Below are positions 1 to 7,226 of a DNA stretch of 36,671 nt, piece after piece. Location of the stretch: positions 1 through 36,671 of the forward strand of contig JAEWAQ010000054.1 in assembly GCA_023391635.1 (NCBI GenBank). The letters run 5' to 3'. Both the position numbers and the translations under genes were made by a program. The notes under the pieces are model-generated. The model saw only the letters and a program-made list of their open reading frames with translations. It made no database searches and had not been told where the DNA came from. Source of the DNA: Bacillota bacterium (lineage in GTDB: Bacteria; Bacillota; Bacilli; Paenibacillales; Paenibacillaceae). Every line of letters begins with the position of its first letter. Position 1 is the stretch's first letter.

Positions 1-127
1 TGGACGTAAAGAATAGGGCAACCTGTTCGGACTGAGGGTACAGCCGAATCACAGAGACGCATTCCGTTTCTAAACGAACGGAAGCCCCGACTTCAAACGG
101 TTTCTCGTTAAGTCGGGGAGTGTTCAC
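1..127 (+). mobile_element. Right end of an IS200/IS605-type element (omega-RNA-like scaffold), cut by the window edge
   Basis: No gene lies here, but the stretch folds into nested hairpins ending in a perfect 9-bp stem, CCCCGACTT (85-93) with AAGTCGGGG (110-118), followed at once by AGTGTTCAC. Further stems are TTCGG (26-30) with CCGAA (44-48) and CCGTT (64-68) with AACGG (77-81). The same layout, a G-rich 3' arm then a short TTCA tail, closes the complete TnpB element at 18189-19710, although the sequences differ. IS200/IS605 right ends encode the TnpB guide RNA, so this is probably the tail of a second such element whose transposase gene lies before base 1. The MFS stop codon begins four bases later. 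No T-tract follows on either strand, so it is not a simple terminator. Confidence 0.6.
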
Positions 128-130
128 TGA

Positions 131-1345
131 TTATTCCACGTACTGCTTTCTCCCCGACGCGATGCCGAAGAACGTCATGACGAAGCCGACGGCTGACATG
201 ACTATAATCGGCAAGGCCCACGAACCTGCCGCATCGTGCAGCAATCCCAGCCCGATCGGGCCCGCCGCCGCCAGCGCGTAGCCGATCGATTGGGCCATGC
301 CGGACAGCGCCGCGGCATCGGCCGCATGTTTTGTTCGCAGCGCGAAGAACATGAGCACCAGGCTGATCATGGCGCCTTGCCCGATGCCCATCAGGACGAC
401 GGCGACGGTCAGCGTCAGCGGGTGATCCGTCAACAGCAGGACGTAACCCGCAATGGATAACAAAGCCGCAGCTCCCGTCGCCAGCCGCTGGTCTTTCATC
501 CGCTCCGCGATGGCCGGGATGAGCAGGTTGAACGGAATACCGGTAAGCTGCATGAGCGACAGCATGTAACCGGCTTGCACGGGCGCCCAGCCTTTGCTGA
601 TCAGAATATCCGGCAGCCAGGCGACGGCCACGTAGAAATTGAAAGATTGGAGCCCCATGAATAGCGTGATTTTCCAGGCAAGCGCGGAGGTCCATACGTT
701 CGTATGATGAAGGCGCGGACCTGTTGCCGTGCCGTTTTCCAGGCCTTTTGCCGATTGCATCTGGACAAGCCAAGCACAGAATCCGATCACCGACATCGCG
801 GCCCATACGAGCAACGCATTGCGCCATCCGACGCCCGCTCCTTGCGCGAGCGGAACGCTGACGGCGGCGGCGACCGACGCCATCAGTCCCATCGTCATGC
901 TGTATAAGCCGGTCATGAGTCCGATCCGGTGCGGGAAGCTCTTCTTGACGATGCCGGGCAGCAGCACGTTGCATACCGCGATGGAGATGCCTATGCCTGC
1001 CGTACCGATGAACAACAACGGAATCGCATGCACGGTTCGAATGGCGATGCCGAAGGTCATCAGAAGCAAGCTTGCCGCGAGCGTGCGCTCCGTGCCGAAT
1101 TTACGGGCGATGACGGGTGCGAGCGGGGATAACAGAGCGAATACGAGGAGCGGGATGGTCGTCAGCCATCCCATCGCGCCGGTTGAAAGGCCCGTATCTT
1201 CGCGGATCGCTCCCGTCAAGGGCCCGATCGAAGTAATAGCCGCCCGCATGTTGGCGGCGGCTAGCAAGATGGCTGAGATCAGTAAAATAAGCGATGTGCG
1301 GGAAGGGGCCGCGATGTCGCGGTCCGTCAAATGCCGTGTGTCCAT
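131..1345 (-). CDS. MFS transporter, CynX/NimT (cyanate/nitroimidazole) family
   Basis: A 404-residue polytopic membrane protein of the major facilitator superfamily, typical in length for the CynX/NimT group. The family pattern is seen in the first helix (ISAILLAAANMRAAITSIGP), a loop with arginine/lysine and GTER between helices 2 and 3, a GxxxG-rich helix 4 (GTAGIGISIAVCNVLLPG) and a central polar loop near residues 195-215. Members export or import small polar compounds; the substrate cannot be told from sequence. The ATG at 1345 has a GGAG sequence upstream on the minus strand and sits about 55 bases behind a good promoter, so it appears to be monocistronic. It ends four bases from an IS right end, so the original 3' flank has probably been replaced by the insertion. 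Confidence 0.85.
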   Translation of the reverse strand: MDTRHLTDRDIAAPSRTSLILLISAILLAAANMRAAITSIGPLTGAIREDTGLSTGAMGWLTTIPLLVFALLSPLAPVIARKFGTERTLAASLLLMTFGIAIRTVHAIPLLFIGTAGIGISIAVCNVLLPGIVKKSFPHRIGLMTGLYSMTMGLMASVAAAVSVPLAQGAGVGWRNALLVWAAMSVIGFCAWLVQMQSAKGLENGTATGPRLHHTNVWTSALAWKITLFMGLQSFNFYVAVAWLPDILISKGWAPVQAGYMLSLMQLTGIPFNLLIPAIAERMKDQRLATGAAALLSIAGYVLLLTDHPLTLTVAVVLMGIGQGAMISLVLMFFALRTKHAADAAALSGMAQSIGYALAAAGPIGLGLLHDAAGSWALPIIVMSAVGFVMTFFGIASGRKQYVE

Positions 1346-1405
1346 TTACGATTCTCCGTCTGCATGTCCAAGATGATTTGGTCCCTCTTCAAGGCCATGT
1401 GAAGA

Positions 1406-1434
1406 ATCATACCTGTCCATGCGAAAGGTGTCAA
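1406..1434 (-). promoter_or_regulatory. SigA-type promoter of the MFS gene
   Basis: On the minus strand TTGACA (1434-1429) is a perfect -35 box. A 17-bp spacer follows and then TATGAT (1411-1406), five of six matches to the -10 box. Transcription would start near 1399, giving a leader of about 55 bases. Confidence 0.8.
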
Positions 1435-1507
1435 TGAATTGCGGCACGGATGGAAGATTGTGCTGTCGCGTTGATTCGGGAGTTGTTGCGAGCCTCCTAT
1501 GCCGACA

Positions 1508-2962
1508 TTAAGAGGACAGGCCCAGCCGCTCATACTGCTCGATGGGCGCGTCGTTCTCTCTCATCAGTTTCTTCATTAATTCGATATAATCGGACTCCAG
1601 CCCCGGGTCGTCGATCGGTTCCGTCTGCCCGGGATCTTGCTTGACGTTGTAGAGGCGCGTGCCAAAGCTGTGCATTTGAAAGGAGGGCTGGCCCGGGATT
1701 CGCATCGTTTTTCCTCCTTTGGTGAACGAAAATGGCTCAGCTAGCGTAATCTCCGTCAGTTGTTCCATGGAGAAGCGGCTCCGCATATGGGTCGGCATCA
1801 GGGTGTAATCAAACAAAGGTGTGTTGTCCGGCTGGCTTGGCGCCCTCATGTATACGTATCGGCCATCCGTACAGTTCACGTGCCCTCCGTGGATGCCGAA
1901 CAAGATGCCGTCATGAATGGGCGCGTCGTTCCGGATGACGTCTTTCAAGCTTTGGCCCTGCATGTCCTTTGGAATGGCGACTCCGAAAAAATCCAGCAGC
2001 GTCGGGGCGATATCGATCGTCGAAACAAGCGCGTCCCGTCGTGCGCCTGCAATACTCCATCTTGGATCCCATACGAATAGAGGTATGTGCGCGATCTCTT
2101 CATAGAACGGCATGGCGCATTTGCCCCACCAATCATGTTCGCCAAGCAGGAAGCCATGGTCCGTATTGACGATCAGCATCGTATCCTGCCACATGTCGTA
2201 CTGATCCATCACATCCAGCACTCGTCCCAGGTAAGCATCGCACATGCTGATGAGAGCCGCGTTCATGCGGCGCACGTGTTCCACATATGTCCTTTCGTCG
2301 TCAGCGATCGGACGATAGTAAGGCCAGTCGAAATGGAGGCCGTCGTGCGCATGCGGATACAGCGCCTGATACGCTTCCATCGTAAAGAAAGGCTCGTGCG
2401 GATCGAACGTCTCGATTTGCAGAAACCAGCTGTCCTCTTCCTTGTTCTTCTCGATAAACTCAAGACCCAGGTGAAAGGTTTGCGCCTGCGGCATGTCTTC
2501 CTCGCGCCGGATATACTTGCGGTTGACCGCGTCTTGTCTCCATAGCTGGCCTTTGTGCTCTGGCAACTCGAGGTCCGCGACTTCGCCTTTCCACGGATCG
2601 CCTTCCTGGCCTCGGACGAATTCGAATGAACGATATCTTGTGTGATAAGTTCCTCCGCCATCCTCCCAATAATGCTGATGATCCGTCACGAGATGCGTAT
2701 ACACCCCATGCTGCTTCAAGAGCTCCGGCATCGAGTCGTCAAACGGCTCGAGGGGCCCCCAGCTTCGGTGCAGGAAGTTGTGCCGACCGGTGTGCAGCTC
2801 CCTTCTGGCAGGCATGCACGGCATACTCCCCACATAGGCGGTATCGAAGGTGACCGTCTTCTGGGACAGCCGCTCGAAGTTGGGCGCCTTGACCCATTCG
2901 CAGCCGTAGTTCGGCAGCATCAACCGATTGAGAGAGTCGAACATCACCATGATCGCTTTCAT
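1508..2962 (-). CDS. Sulfatase, cytosolic, cysteine type
   Basis: A 484-residue alkaline-phosphatase-fold hydrolase that cleaves sulfate esters. The sulfatase signature C-x-P-x-R-x4-T-G is present as CMPARRELHTG with Cys49 as the formylglycine precursor, Arg53 and Thr58-Gly59. Metal ligands are expected in the N-terminal MFDSLNR segment and in the later NTDHGFLLGEHDWWGK segment, which carries the usual D-H-G...K. There is no signal peptide or membrane helix, so it should act in the cytoplasm on an imported substrate, perhaps a sulfated sugar. Maturation needs a formylglycine-generating enzyme, which is not in this window. The ATG at 2962 has an AAGGAG site at proper distance. It is divergent from the AraC regulator, a common regulator-target layout. 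A phosphonate monoester hydrolase is a possible alternative. Confidence 0.87.
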   Translation of the reverse strand: MKAIMVMFDSLNRLMLPNYGCEWVKAPNFERLSQKTVTFDTAYVGSMPCMPARRELHTGRHNFLHRSWGPLEPFDDSMPELLKQHGVYTHLVTDHQHYWEDGGGTYHTRYRSFEFVRGQEGDPWKGEVADLELPEHKGQLWRQDAVNRKYIRREEDMPQAQTFHLGLEFIEKNKEEDSWFLQIETFDPHEPFFTMEAYQALYPHAHDGLHFDWPYYRPIADDERTYVEHVRRMNAALISMCDAYLGRVLDVMDQYDMWQDTMLIVNTDHGFLLGEHDWWGKCAMPFYEEIAHIPLFVWDPRWSIAGARRDALVSTIDIAPTLLDFFGVAIPKDMQGQSLKDVIRNDAPIHDGILFGIHGGHVNCTDGRYVYMRAPSQPDNTPLFDYTLMPTHMRSRFSMEQLTEITLAEPFSFTKGGKTMRIPGQPSFQMHSFGTRLYNVKQDPGQTEPIDDPGLESDYIELMKKLMRENDAPIEQYERLGLSS

Positions 2963-3113
2963 GGTTCCATGCTCCTTCCATGTGATTTAGCGTCTGACTT
3001 GTTAATGTCCTATTCATAATAATAGTCAGGTTTTTACTTGTTTTGAATGCTATGATTGACAGAAGGCATGTTAAAATACGAACAAAATTGCATGTATGTA
3101 GGAGGAGATGTCT

Positions 3114-4022
3114 ATGCTGCCGGGAGGTACGATCGCAAGCAAAGGAGCGGCAGATGAGCTGAAGGCCGTCATGGCGCTTATGCCCGAAACCTGCTGGATT
3201 CGGATGCACGGCAGCTTCCGGTATCCTGTCTATCCGGGGTGGAAGGAAGGAAATCAAATCCAGGAGGATATGCACCTGCTATATGTTCGGGGAGGGGAAG
3301 GCTGCTACATCATGGAAGGGGGCGAGGTTCTACCGCTTGGTCGAGGCAGCCTTGTTTTGATTAGCCATGACTTTCCCTACCATGCCGCCCATCGGAGCGA
3401 TCGCCCGCTGCTCATATCGGGCTTGCGGTTCGGGTTTTATAGGCATGGACAGAGCGGGATGTATCGGGGACCCAAGCCATTCTATATATGTGATCGTGTC
3501 GTGGACGCAGCGCACTATGACGAGATGACAGGCAAAATTCATGCCCTGGTCCACGGCAACGAAGAGGAAGAGCTGAGGAAGATGGCCCCCTTGCTTGTAC
3601 ATCATATGATTTACGATCTGTATGCCTCGCTTCTCCGCAAAACTTTGACGCCGCCCAAGGAGGCTGGCGAAGTCCAATTGGCCAAGCGATTTATCGAGGC
3701 TCATCCGGATCGCAAACTGACCATCCGCGAAGTAGCGAGCCTGATCGGCAGCTCCGAGCGGCATTTGCAGAAGCGGTTCAAGGCAGAAGTAGGCCTCTCT
3801 CCGAAAGCCTACCATCTCATGGTGCAGATGGACCGCGCTTACAAGCAGCTGGCGGCGGGAACCCGGGTCGTCGAAGTGGCGGCGGCGCTCGGGTACAGCG
3901 ATGCCTATGCATTTTCTCATCAGTTCAAGAAGCACTGGGGCGTTGCTCCGATGGAGGTCAGGAAGAGCAATGCGCGGGAGGTACGGACGAAGGGTCAGCC
4001 TCCCCCGCGCAGCTTGGATTGA
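3114..4022 (+). CDS. AraC family transcriptional regulator
   Basis: A cupin-type N-terminal sensing half (HLLYVRGGEGCYIMEGGEVLP with PLGRGSLVLI) is followed by two AraC helix-turn-helix units in the last 100 residues (LTIREVASLIGSSERHLQKR and VVEVAAALGYSDAYAFSHQF). About 302 residues, normal for the family. Two ATGs are close together: the one at 3108 is only one base from the ribosome binding site TAGGAGGAG (3100-3106), while the ATG at 3114 has ideal spacing of seven, so 3114 is chosen. It is divergent from the sulfatase gene across a roughly 150-bp AT-rich spacer and is therefore the likely regulator of that gene, with a sugar or sulfated glycan as inducer; this is inference. Confidence 0.88.
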   Translation: MLPGGTIASKGAADELKAVMALMPETCWIRMHGSFRYPVYPGWKEGNQIQEDMHLLYVRGGEGCYIMEGGEVLPLGRGSLVLISHDFPYHAAHRSDRPLLISGLRFGFYRHGQSGMYRGPKPFYICDRVVDAAHYDEMTGKIHALVHGNEEEELRKMAPLLVHHMIYDLYASLLRKTLTPPKEAGEVQLAKRFIEAHPDRKLTIREVASLIGSSERHLQKRFKAEVGLSPKAYHLMVQMDRAYKQLAAGTRVVEVAAALGYSDAYAFSHQFKKHWGVAPMEVRKSNAREVRTKGQPPPRSLD

Positions 4023-4150
4023 GCGGGGGGCAGCAGTTGTCCGAATGCGCCATCGTCTTGCGGATTGAATTTGATTGGAGTGGATGCAGTCCAACAAGGC
4101 AGCTCATCGGGGGCGGTTAGGTTTACTCGTACCCTACGGGCTTTGCTTGG

Positions 4151-5131
4151 TTAGCGCGAGCTCCTGAATTCCTCCGTAAGCAGCGGAACGACTTCGAACA
4201 AGTCGCCGACAATGCCGTAGTCGGCCACCTTGAAGATCGGGGCTTCCGGGTCTTTGTTGATTGCGATGATGACGCGGGATCGGCTCATGCCGGCGAGATG
4301 CTGGATCGCGCCGCTGATGCCGCAGGCGATGTACACTTCCGGCGTGACGACTTTGCCGGTCTGCCCGATCTGCATGCTGTAGTCGCAGTAACCGGCATCA
4401 CAGGCGGCGCGGGAGGCGCCGACGGCTGCGTTCAGCACTTCGGCGAGCTGCTCCAGCGGCCGGAAGCCTTCGGCGCTCTTGACGCCCCGTCCGCCGGAGA
4501 CGACGATGCGGGCTTCCGACAAGTCAACTTTGCCGGATGCTTTGCGGACAACGTCCTTCACGACGGCGCGAAGGTTCGCCGGCGGTTGATAGGCTATGCG
4601 GGAGACGGAGGCGTGGGCGGTATAGTTGGCTTCGGCGGCTGGGATATTGTTGGGGCGGATCGTCACCACTTGCGGCTGGCTGTTTGCGGCGAACCGCTTC
4701 TTCTCGAAGGCTTTGCCTGCGTATATCGGGCGCGTGTAGAGCGTATCGGTGTCTGACTTCTCGATAGCGATGATATCGGAGATTTGTCCGGCGTTTAAGT
4801 GTGCTCCGATCATCGGCGCAAGGTCGCGTCCGACGGCCGTGTGGCCGATGAAGATCGCTAGGGGATTCAGCGCTTCAAGCGCCTCCGCTATCGCTGGAAA
4901 CGCCGTTTCGGGATTGTAGTTCGCAAGCGCCGGATGGTCGATCGCCTGCACCGGCCCGTCGACGTAGGCAGTGAACTGATCGGGAAGCGTACCGAGTTCG
5001 TAGCCGTAAAGGACCGCCGCCACCCGGTCTTCCATTTGTTTCGCCAACCTCGCCGCTTGCACGGCTTCCAATGTCACCTGCCGCAGCTTCCCGCCGCGAA
5101 CCTCCGCAATGACGACATAAGTCGCACCCAT
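4151..5131 (-). CDS. etfA: Electron transfer flavoprotein alpha subunit
   Basis: The 326-residue alpha subunit of the ETF heterodimer, which takes electrons from acyl-CoA dehydrogenases and carries FAD. The N-terminal ETF domain starts MGATYVVIAEVRGGKLRQVT. The C-terminal FAD-binding domain shows SGGRGVKS, the GQTGKVVTPEVYIACGISGA segment (usual SGxxQH follows) and INKDPEAPIFKVADYGIVGD, which is diagnostic for EtfA. An AAGGGGGAA site precedes the ATG. It is the last gene of the leftward fadR-etfB-etfA unit, the same gene order as the Bacillus fadR operon, but it is separated from etfB by 532 bp of repeat-filled DNA where close coupling is usual. No clear promoter of its own was seen. Confidence 0.95.
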   Translation of the reverse strand: MGATYVVIAEVRGGKLRQVTLEAVQAARLAKQMEDRVAAVLYGYELGTLPDQFTAYVDGPVQAIDHPALANYNPETAFPAIAEALEALNPLAIFIGHTAVGRDLAPMIGAHLNAGQISDIIAIEKSDTDTLYTRPIYAGKAFEKKRFAANSQPQVVTIRPNNIPAAEANYTAHASVSRIAYQPPANLRAVVKDVVRKASGKVDLSEARIVVSGGRGVKSAEGFRPLEQLAEVLNAAVGASRAACDAGYCDYSMQIGQTGKVVTPEVYIACGISGAIQHLAGMSRSRVIIAINKDPEAPIFKVADYGIVGDLFEVVPLLTEEFRSSR

Positions 5132-5275
5132 TTCCGATTCCCCCTTTGCGGTGGCATAGTCTCGTGCATCCTTACCATGTTGCTGCCTTCCTGCTTCCTA
5201 CTCACTTGCCTCCACGCTGGTTTTCCGTTGCTTTCCCTCATCGCCCCCTGTACCATCGATTGCCAATCTCACTCG

Positions 5276-5409
5276 TCCCGCAACCGTTCACATCTATTCC
5301 ACAACCGCCCCACAACCATCCATAACAGTCCCGCAACCGCCCCACAATCATCCCGCAACCGTCCCACAACCGCCCCGTAATCGTCCCGCAACCATCCCAC
5401 AATCGTCCG
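5276..5409. repeat. 11-bp tandem repeat, about 12 copies, in the etfB-etfA gap
   Basis: The stretch reads as consecutive 11-mers with consensus CCRCAACCGTC, for example CCGCAACCGTC, CCACAACCGCC, CCGCAACCATC and CCACAATCGTC. Two copies near the distal end (5287-5297 and 5320-5330) are degenerate. The 11-bp period is about one helical turn, so each copy faces the same side of the DNA. The 144 bp before it (5132-5275) show only the etfA ribosome binding site and pyrimidine-rich sequence. Confidence 0.85.
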
Positions 5410-5429
5410 GGCCTACCGCCTCTAGCAAA

Positions 5430-5607
5430 TTGTATGTTTTTTCATACACGCTCCTCCGTCAAAGGTATCCAGTTCGCTGTTTTGTACGGTTTTTCATACA
5501 ATATCCCGCATGCAATCTGCCGATCGAGCGAATATATGCTATTTTTCATACAAAATGGGCCCGTCGCCAGTCTCTAAGCAGCGCTTTATGCGATTTTTCA
5601 TACAAAG
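5430..5607. repeat. Four palindromic motifs spaced about 51 bp in the etfB-etfA gap
   Basis: Four copies of an imperfect palindrome, consensus TGTATGATTTTTCATACA, begin near 5430, 5480, 5534 and 5585, that is 50-54 bp apart. The first (TTGTATGTTTTTTCATACA) and second (TTTGTACGGTTTTTCATACA) are the best palindromes; in the third and fourth only the TTTTTCATACAAA arm is well kept. DNA between the motifs is poorly conserved, so this is a decayed array. The same motif recurs at 13521-13845 and 32017-32192. On the etf mRNA the A-rich strand is the coding strand. Confidence 0.8.
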
Positions 5608-5663
5608 TTAGTCTCCAATCCCTCGGACCGAACTCATTTGTCTCGCCGAAGGATGCAAAAGCG

Positions 5664-6482
5664 TCAGCCTTGTGACCAGCTCACCTTCGCCTCATCACGC
5701 AACAAGCGCACGAGCTCGGCGGCTTGTTCCGCGGGCGAGCCCGCCAGCTTACGTCCCGCCTGGCGAGCTGGTGGCAGAGCAAGCGACACGCGCTCTGTCG
5801 CCACCGCCATATCCCCTTCGCTCAGGTCAGGGAGATCCTCAAACGCCAGCCGCCGCAGCGGTTTCTTCTTCGCCTTCATAATGCCGGGAAGCGTAGGGTA
5901 GCGAGGCTCGTTCAGTCCTTGCTGGGCCGTGAACAAGGCAGGCAGCTGCACCTGGACCGTCTCGGTATCCCCTTCCGCATCCCGCAGCACCGTCACTATA
6001 CGGCCGCCACTTCCATCTCCGTCACCATTGCCATCGTCGCTGCCGATCGTCAGACGCGTAATCGATGACGCATGCGGCATATCCAGCAGCTGTGCCAACC
6101 GCACCGCCACTTGCCCGCCGCCGCTGTCGATAGAGTAGTTGCCCCCGATCACGATATCGTAAGCTCCCTGTTTCACATAAGCCGCCAAAGCAAGAGACAC
6201 CGACCGCTCGTCGCTGCCGATCCGCTCGTCCGCGATGAGCACCGCCTCGTCGGCGCCCATCGCCAAGGCGGTCCGCAGCGCCTCCGCGGCGCGTTCGGGA
6301 CCGATAGTCACGATGGTGACGCTGCCGCCATGCTGCTCCTTCAGGCGGATCGCTTCTTCCAATGCATACTCGTCGTATGGATTGATAATCCACTTAACGC
6401 CGTCTTCCGCGATCGCACCGTCTTGCAGCGCGATTTTCTCCTCGGTATCGAACGTTTGCTTCATGATCACGCAGATGTTCAC
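5664..6482 (-). CDS. etfB: Electron transfer flavoprotein beta subunit
   Basis: The 272-residue beta subunit, partner of EtfA. It opens MNICVIMKQTFDTEEKI and continues IAEDGVKWIINPYDEYALEE, the classic EtfB start, followed by the adenine-nucleotide region VIGGNYSIDSGGGQVAVRLA and the C-terminal PRYPTLPGIMKAKKKPL segment that forms the dehydrogenase-docking loop. The start is a GTG at 6482, chosen because homologues begin at this point; a GGAGAGGGG site lies about 13 bases upstream, rather far. It begins 28 bases after fadR and should be cotranscribed with it. Residues 147-160 are a low-complexity Gly/Asp/Ser insertion (GSDDGNGDGDGSGG) that makes the protein somewhat longer than the usual roughly 257 residues. 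Confidence 0.95.
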   Translation of the reverse strand: MNICVIMKQTFDTEEKIALQDGAIAEDGVKWIINPYDEYALEEAIRLKEQHGGSVTIVTIGPERAAEALRTALAMGADEAVLIADERIGSDERSVSLALAAYVKQGAYDIVIGGNYSIDSGGGQVAVRLAQLLDMPHASSITRLTIGSDDGNGDGDGSGGRIVTVLRDAEGDTETVQVQLPALFTAQQGLNEPRYPTLPGIMKAKKKPLRRLAFEDLPDLSEGDMAVATERVSLALPPARQAGRKLAGSPAEQAAELVRLLRDEAKVSWSQG

Positions 6483-6510
6483 GATTGTTTCGCATCCCCT
6501 CTCCGCAGCT

Positions 6511-7092
6511 TCATTTTAGTCCCCGCAAGAAGAATTCGACGGTTCCTTCCGCCTGCGCGGACAGCGAATACTTCCGCCCCGAGATGAGCCAGGAAGTGAC
6601 GACTTCGTCCATGGCGCCGAACAGCAGTTGCCGCGTCAGCTTGATGTCCAGTCCGGGCCGGAACGCCCCCTCCCGCACGCCATTCTCCAGAATATGCTCG
6701 ATCATCGCCAGATAGGGCTTCACGGCAAGGCCGATCTCTTTGCGCAGTTCCAGCGAACTCTGGCGGAGCTCGATCTGCGTGACGTAGGCCAGGTCGACGT
6801 TCTGCTCGAGCTGGGCGTAATGGATTTCGCACACTTTGCGGAGCGCCTCGGCGGCCGGTTCCGAGTCCGACACGCTGCTGCACAGCAGTTCGACCAATTC
6901 GCCTAACCGCTGCCGGAAGAGCGAGACCAGAATATGTTCCTTGTTTGTGAAATAGAGATAAATTGTACCGTCAGCAACTCCGGCGGCTTTGGCGATCCGG
7001 GATACTTGCGACCCATGGAAGCCGTGCTCGGCGAATACTGTCTGGGCGGCGTCCAGGATGCGATCGTATTTCTCTTTCTTCTTGCTTGTCAT
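6511..7092 (-). CDS. fadR: TetR family repressor of fatty acid degradation, FadR
   Basis: A TetR/AcrR regulator of 193 residues. The helix-turn-helix reads SQVSRIAKAAGVADGTIYLYF followed by NKEHILVSLF, and the ligand half carries VTQIELRQSSLELRKEI; both blocks match the Bacillus FadR (YsiA) pattern closely. FadR represses beta-oxidation genes and is released by long-chain acyl-CoA. The ATG at 7092 is chosen over the in-frame GTG at 7101 because CGAGGTG sits six bases before the ATG and overlaps the GTG. It heads the fadR-etfB-etfA unit, and its own operator lies 35 bases upstream in the divergent spacer, implying autoregulation. Confidence 0.93.
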   Translation of the reverse strand: MTSKKKEKYDRILDAAQTVFAEHGFHGSQVSRIAKAAGVADGTIYLYFTNKEHILVSLFRQRLGELVELLCSSVSDSEPAAEALRKVCEIHYAQLEQNVDLAYVTQIELRQSSLELRKEIGLAVKPYLAMIEHILENGVREGAFRPGLDIKLTRQLLFGAMDEVVTSWLISGRKYSLSAQAEGTVEFFLRGLK

Positions 7093-7126
7093 GGGCGGCA
7101 CCTCGGAGGCAATGTGTGTTTGGAAC

Positions 7127-7144
7127 TGAATGAATCGTCATTCA
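7127..7144. promoter_or_regulatory. FadR operator between the divergent fadR and fadF genes
   Basis: TGAATGAATCGTCATTCA is a palindrome with perfect 7-bp arms and a 4-bp centre. The known Bacillus FadR box is TGAATGAMTANTCATTCA, and only one defined central base differs. It lies 35 bp upstream of the fadR start and 82 bp upstream of the fadF start, so one site can control both arms of the locus. No convincing -35/-10 pair could be fixed on either strand, though AT-rich hexamers such as CATATGTA adjoin the box. Confidence 0.9.
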
Positions 7145-7226
7145 TATGTATGCGTGCAAGGTAGTAAAAATACGAATAGGATTCGCGGAATTTGGCAGAA
7201 TGGCCCGGCGGAAGGAGCGAGTGCGG

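Noticed and set aside
85..118. The 9-bp hairpin as the terminator of the MFS gene
   Set aside because: No T-tract follows on the minus strand, and the stem plus TTCAC tail fits an IS200/IS605 right end better.
3056..3077. TTGACA at 3056 with TAAAAT at 3072 as a promoter for the AraC gene
   Set aside because: The spacer is only 10 bp, too short for a sigma-70 promoter; no better -10 box lies at 16-18 bp.
4934..5380. A plus-strand frame of 148 codons ending in Asn/Arg/Pro/Thr repeats
   Set aside because: Its first half is the shadow of etfA and its second half translates the 11-bp repeat; there is no start signal.
5430..5675. A plus-strand frame of 81 codons across the palindromic array
   Set aside because: It merely translates the TTTTTCATACA motifs and lacks a ribosome binding site.
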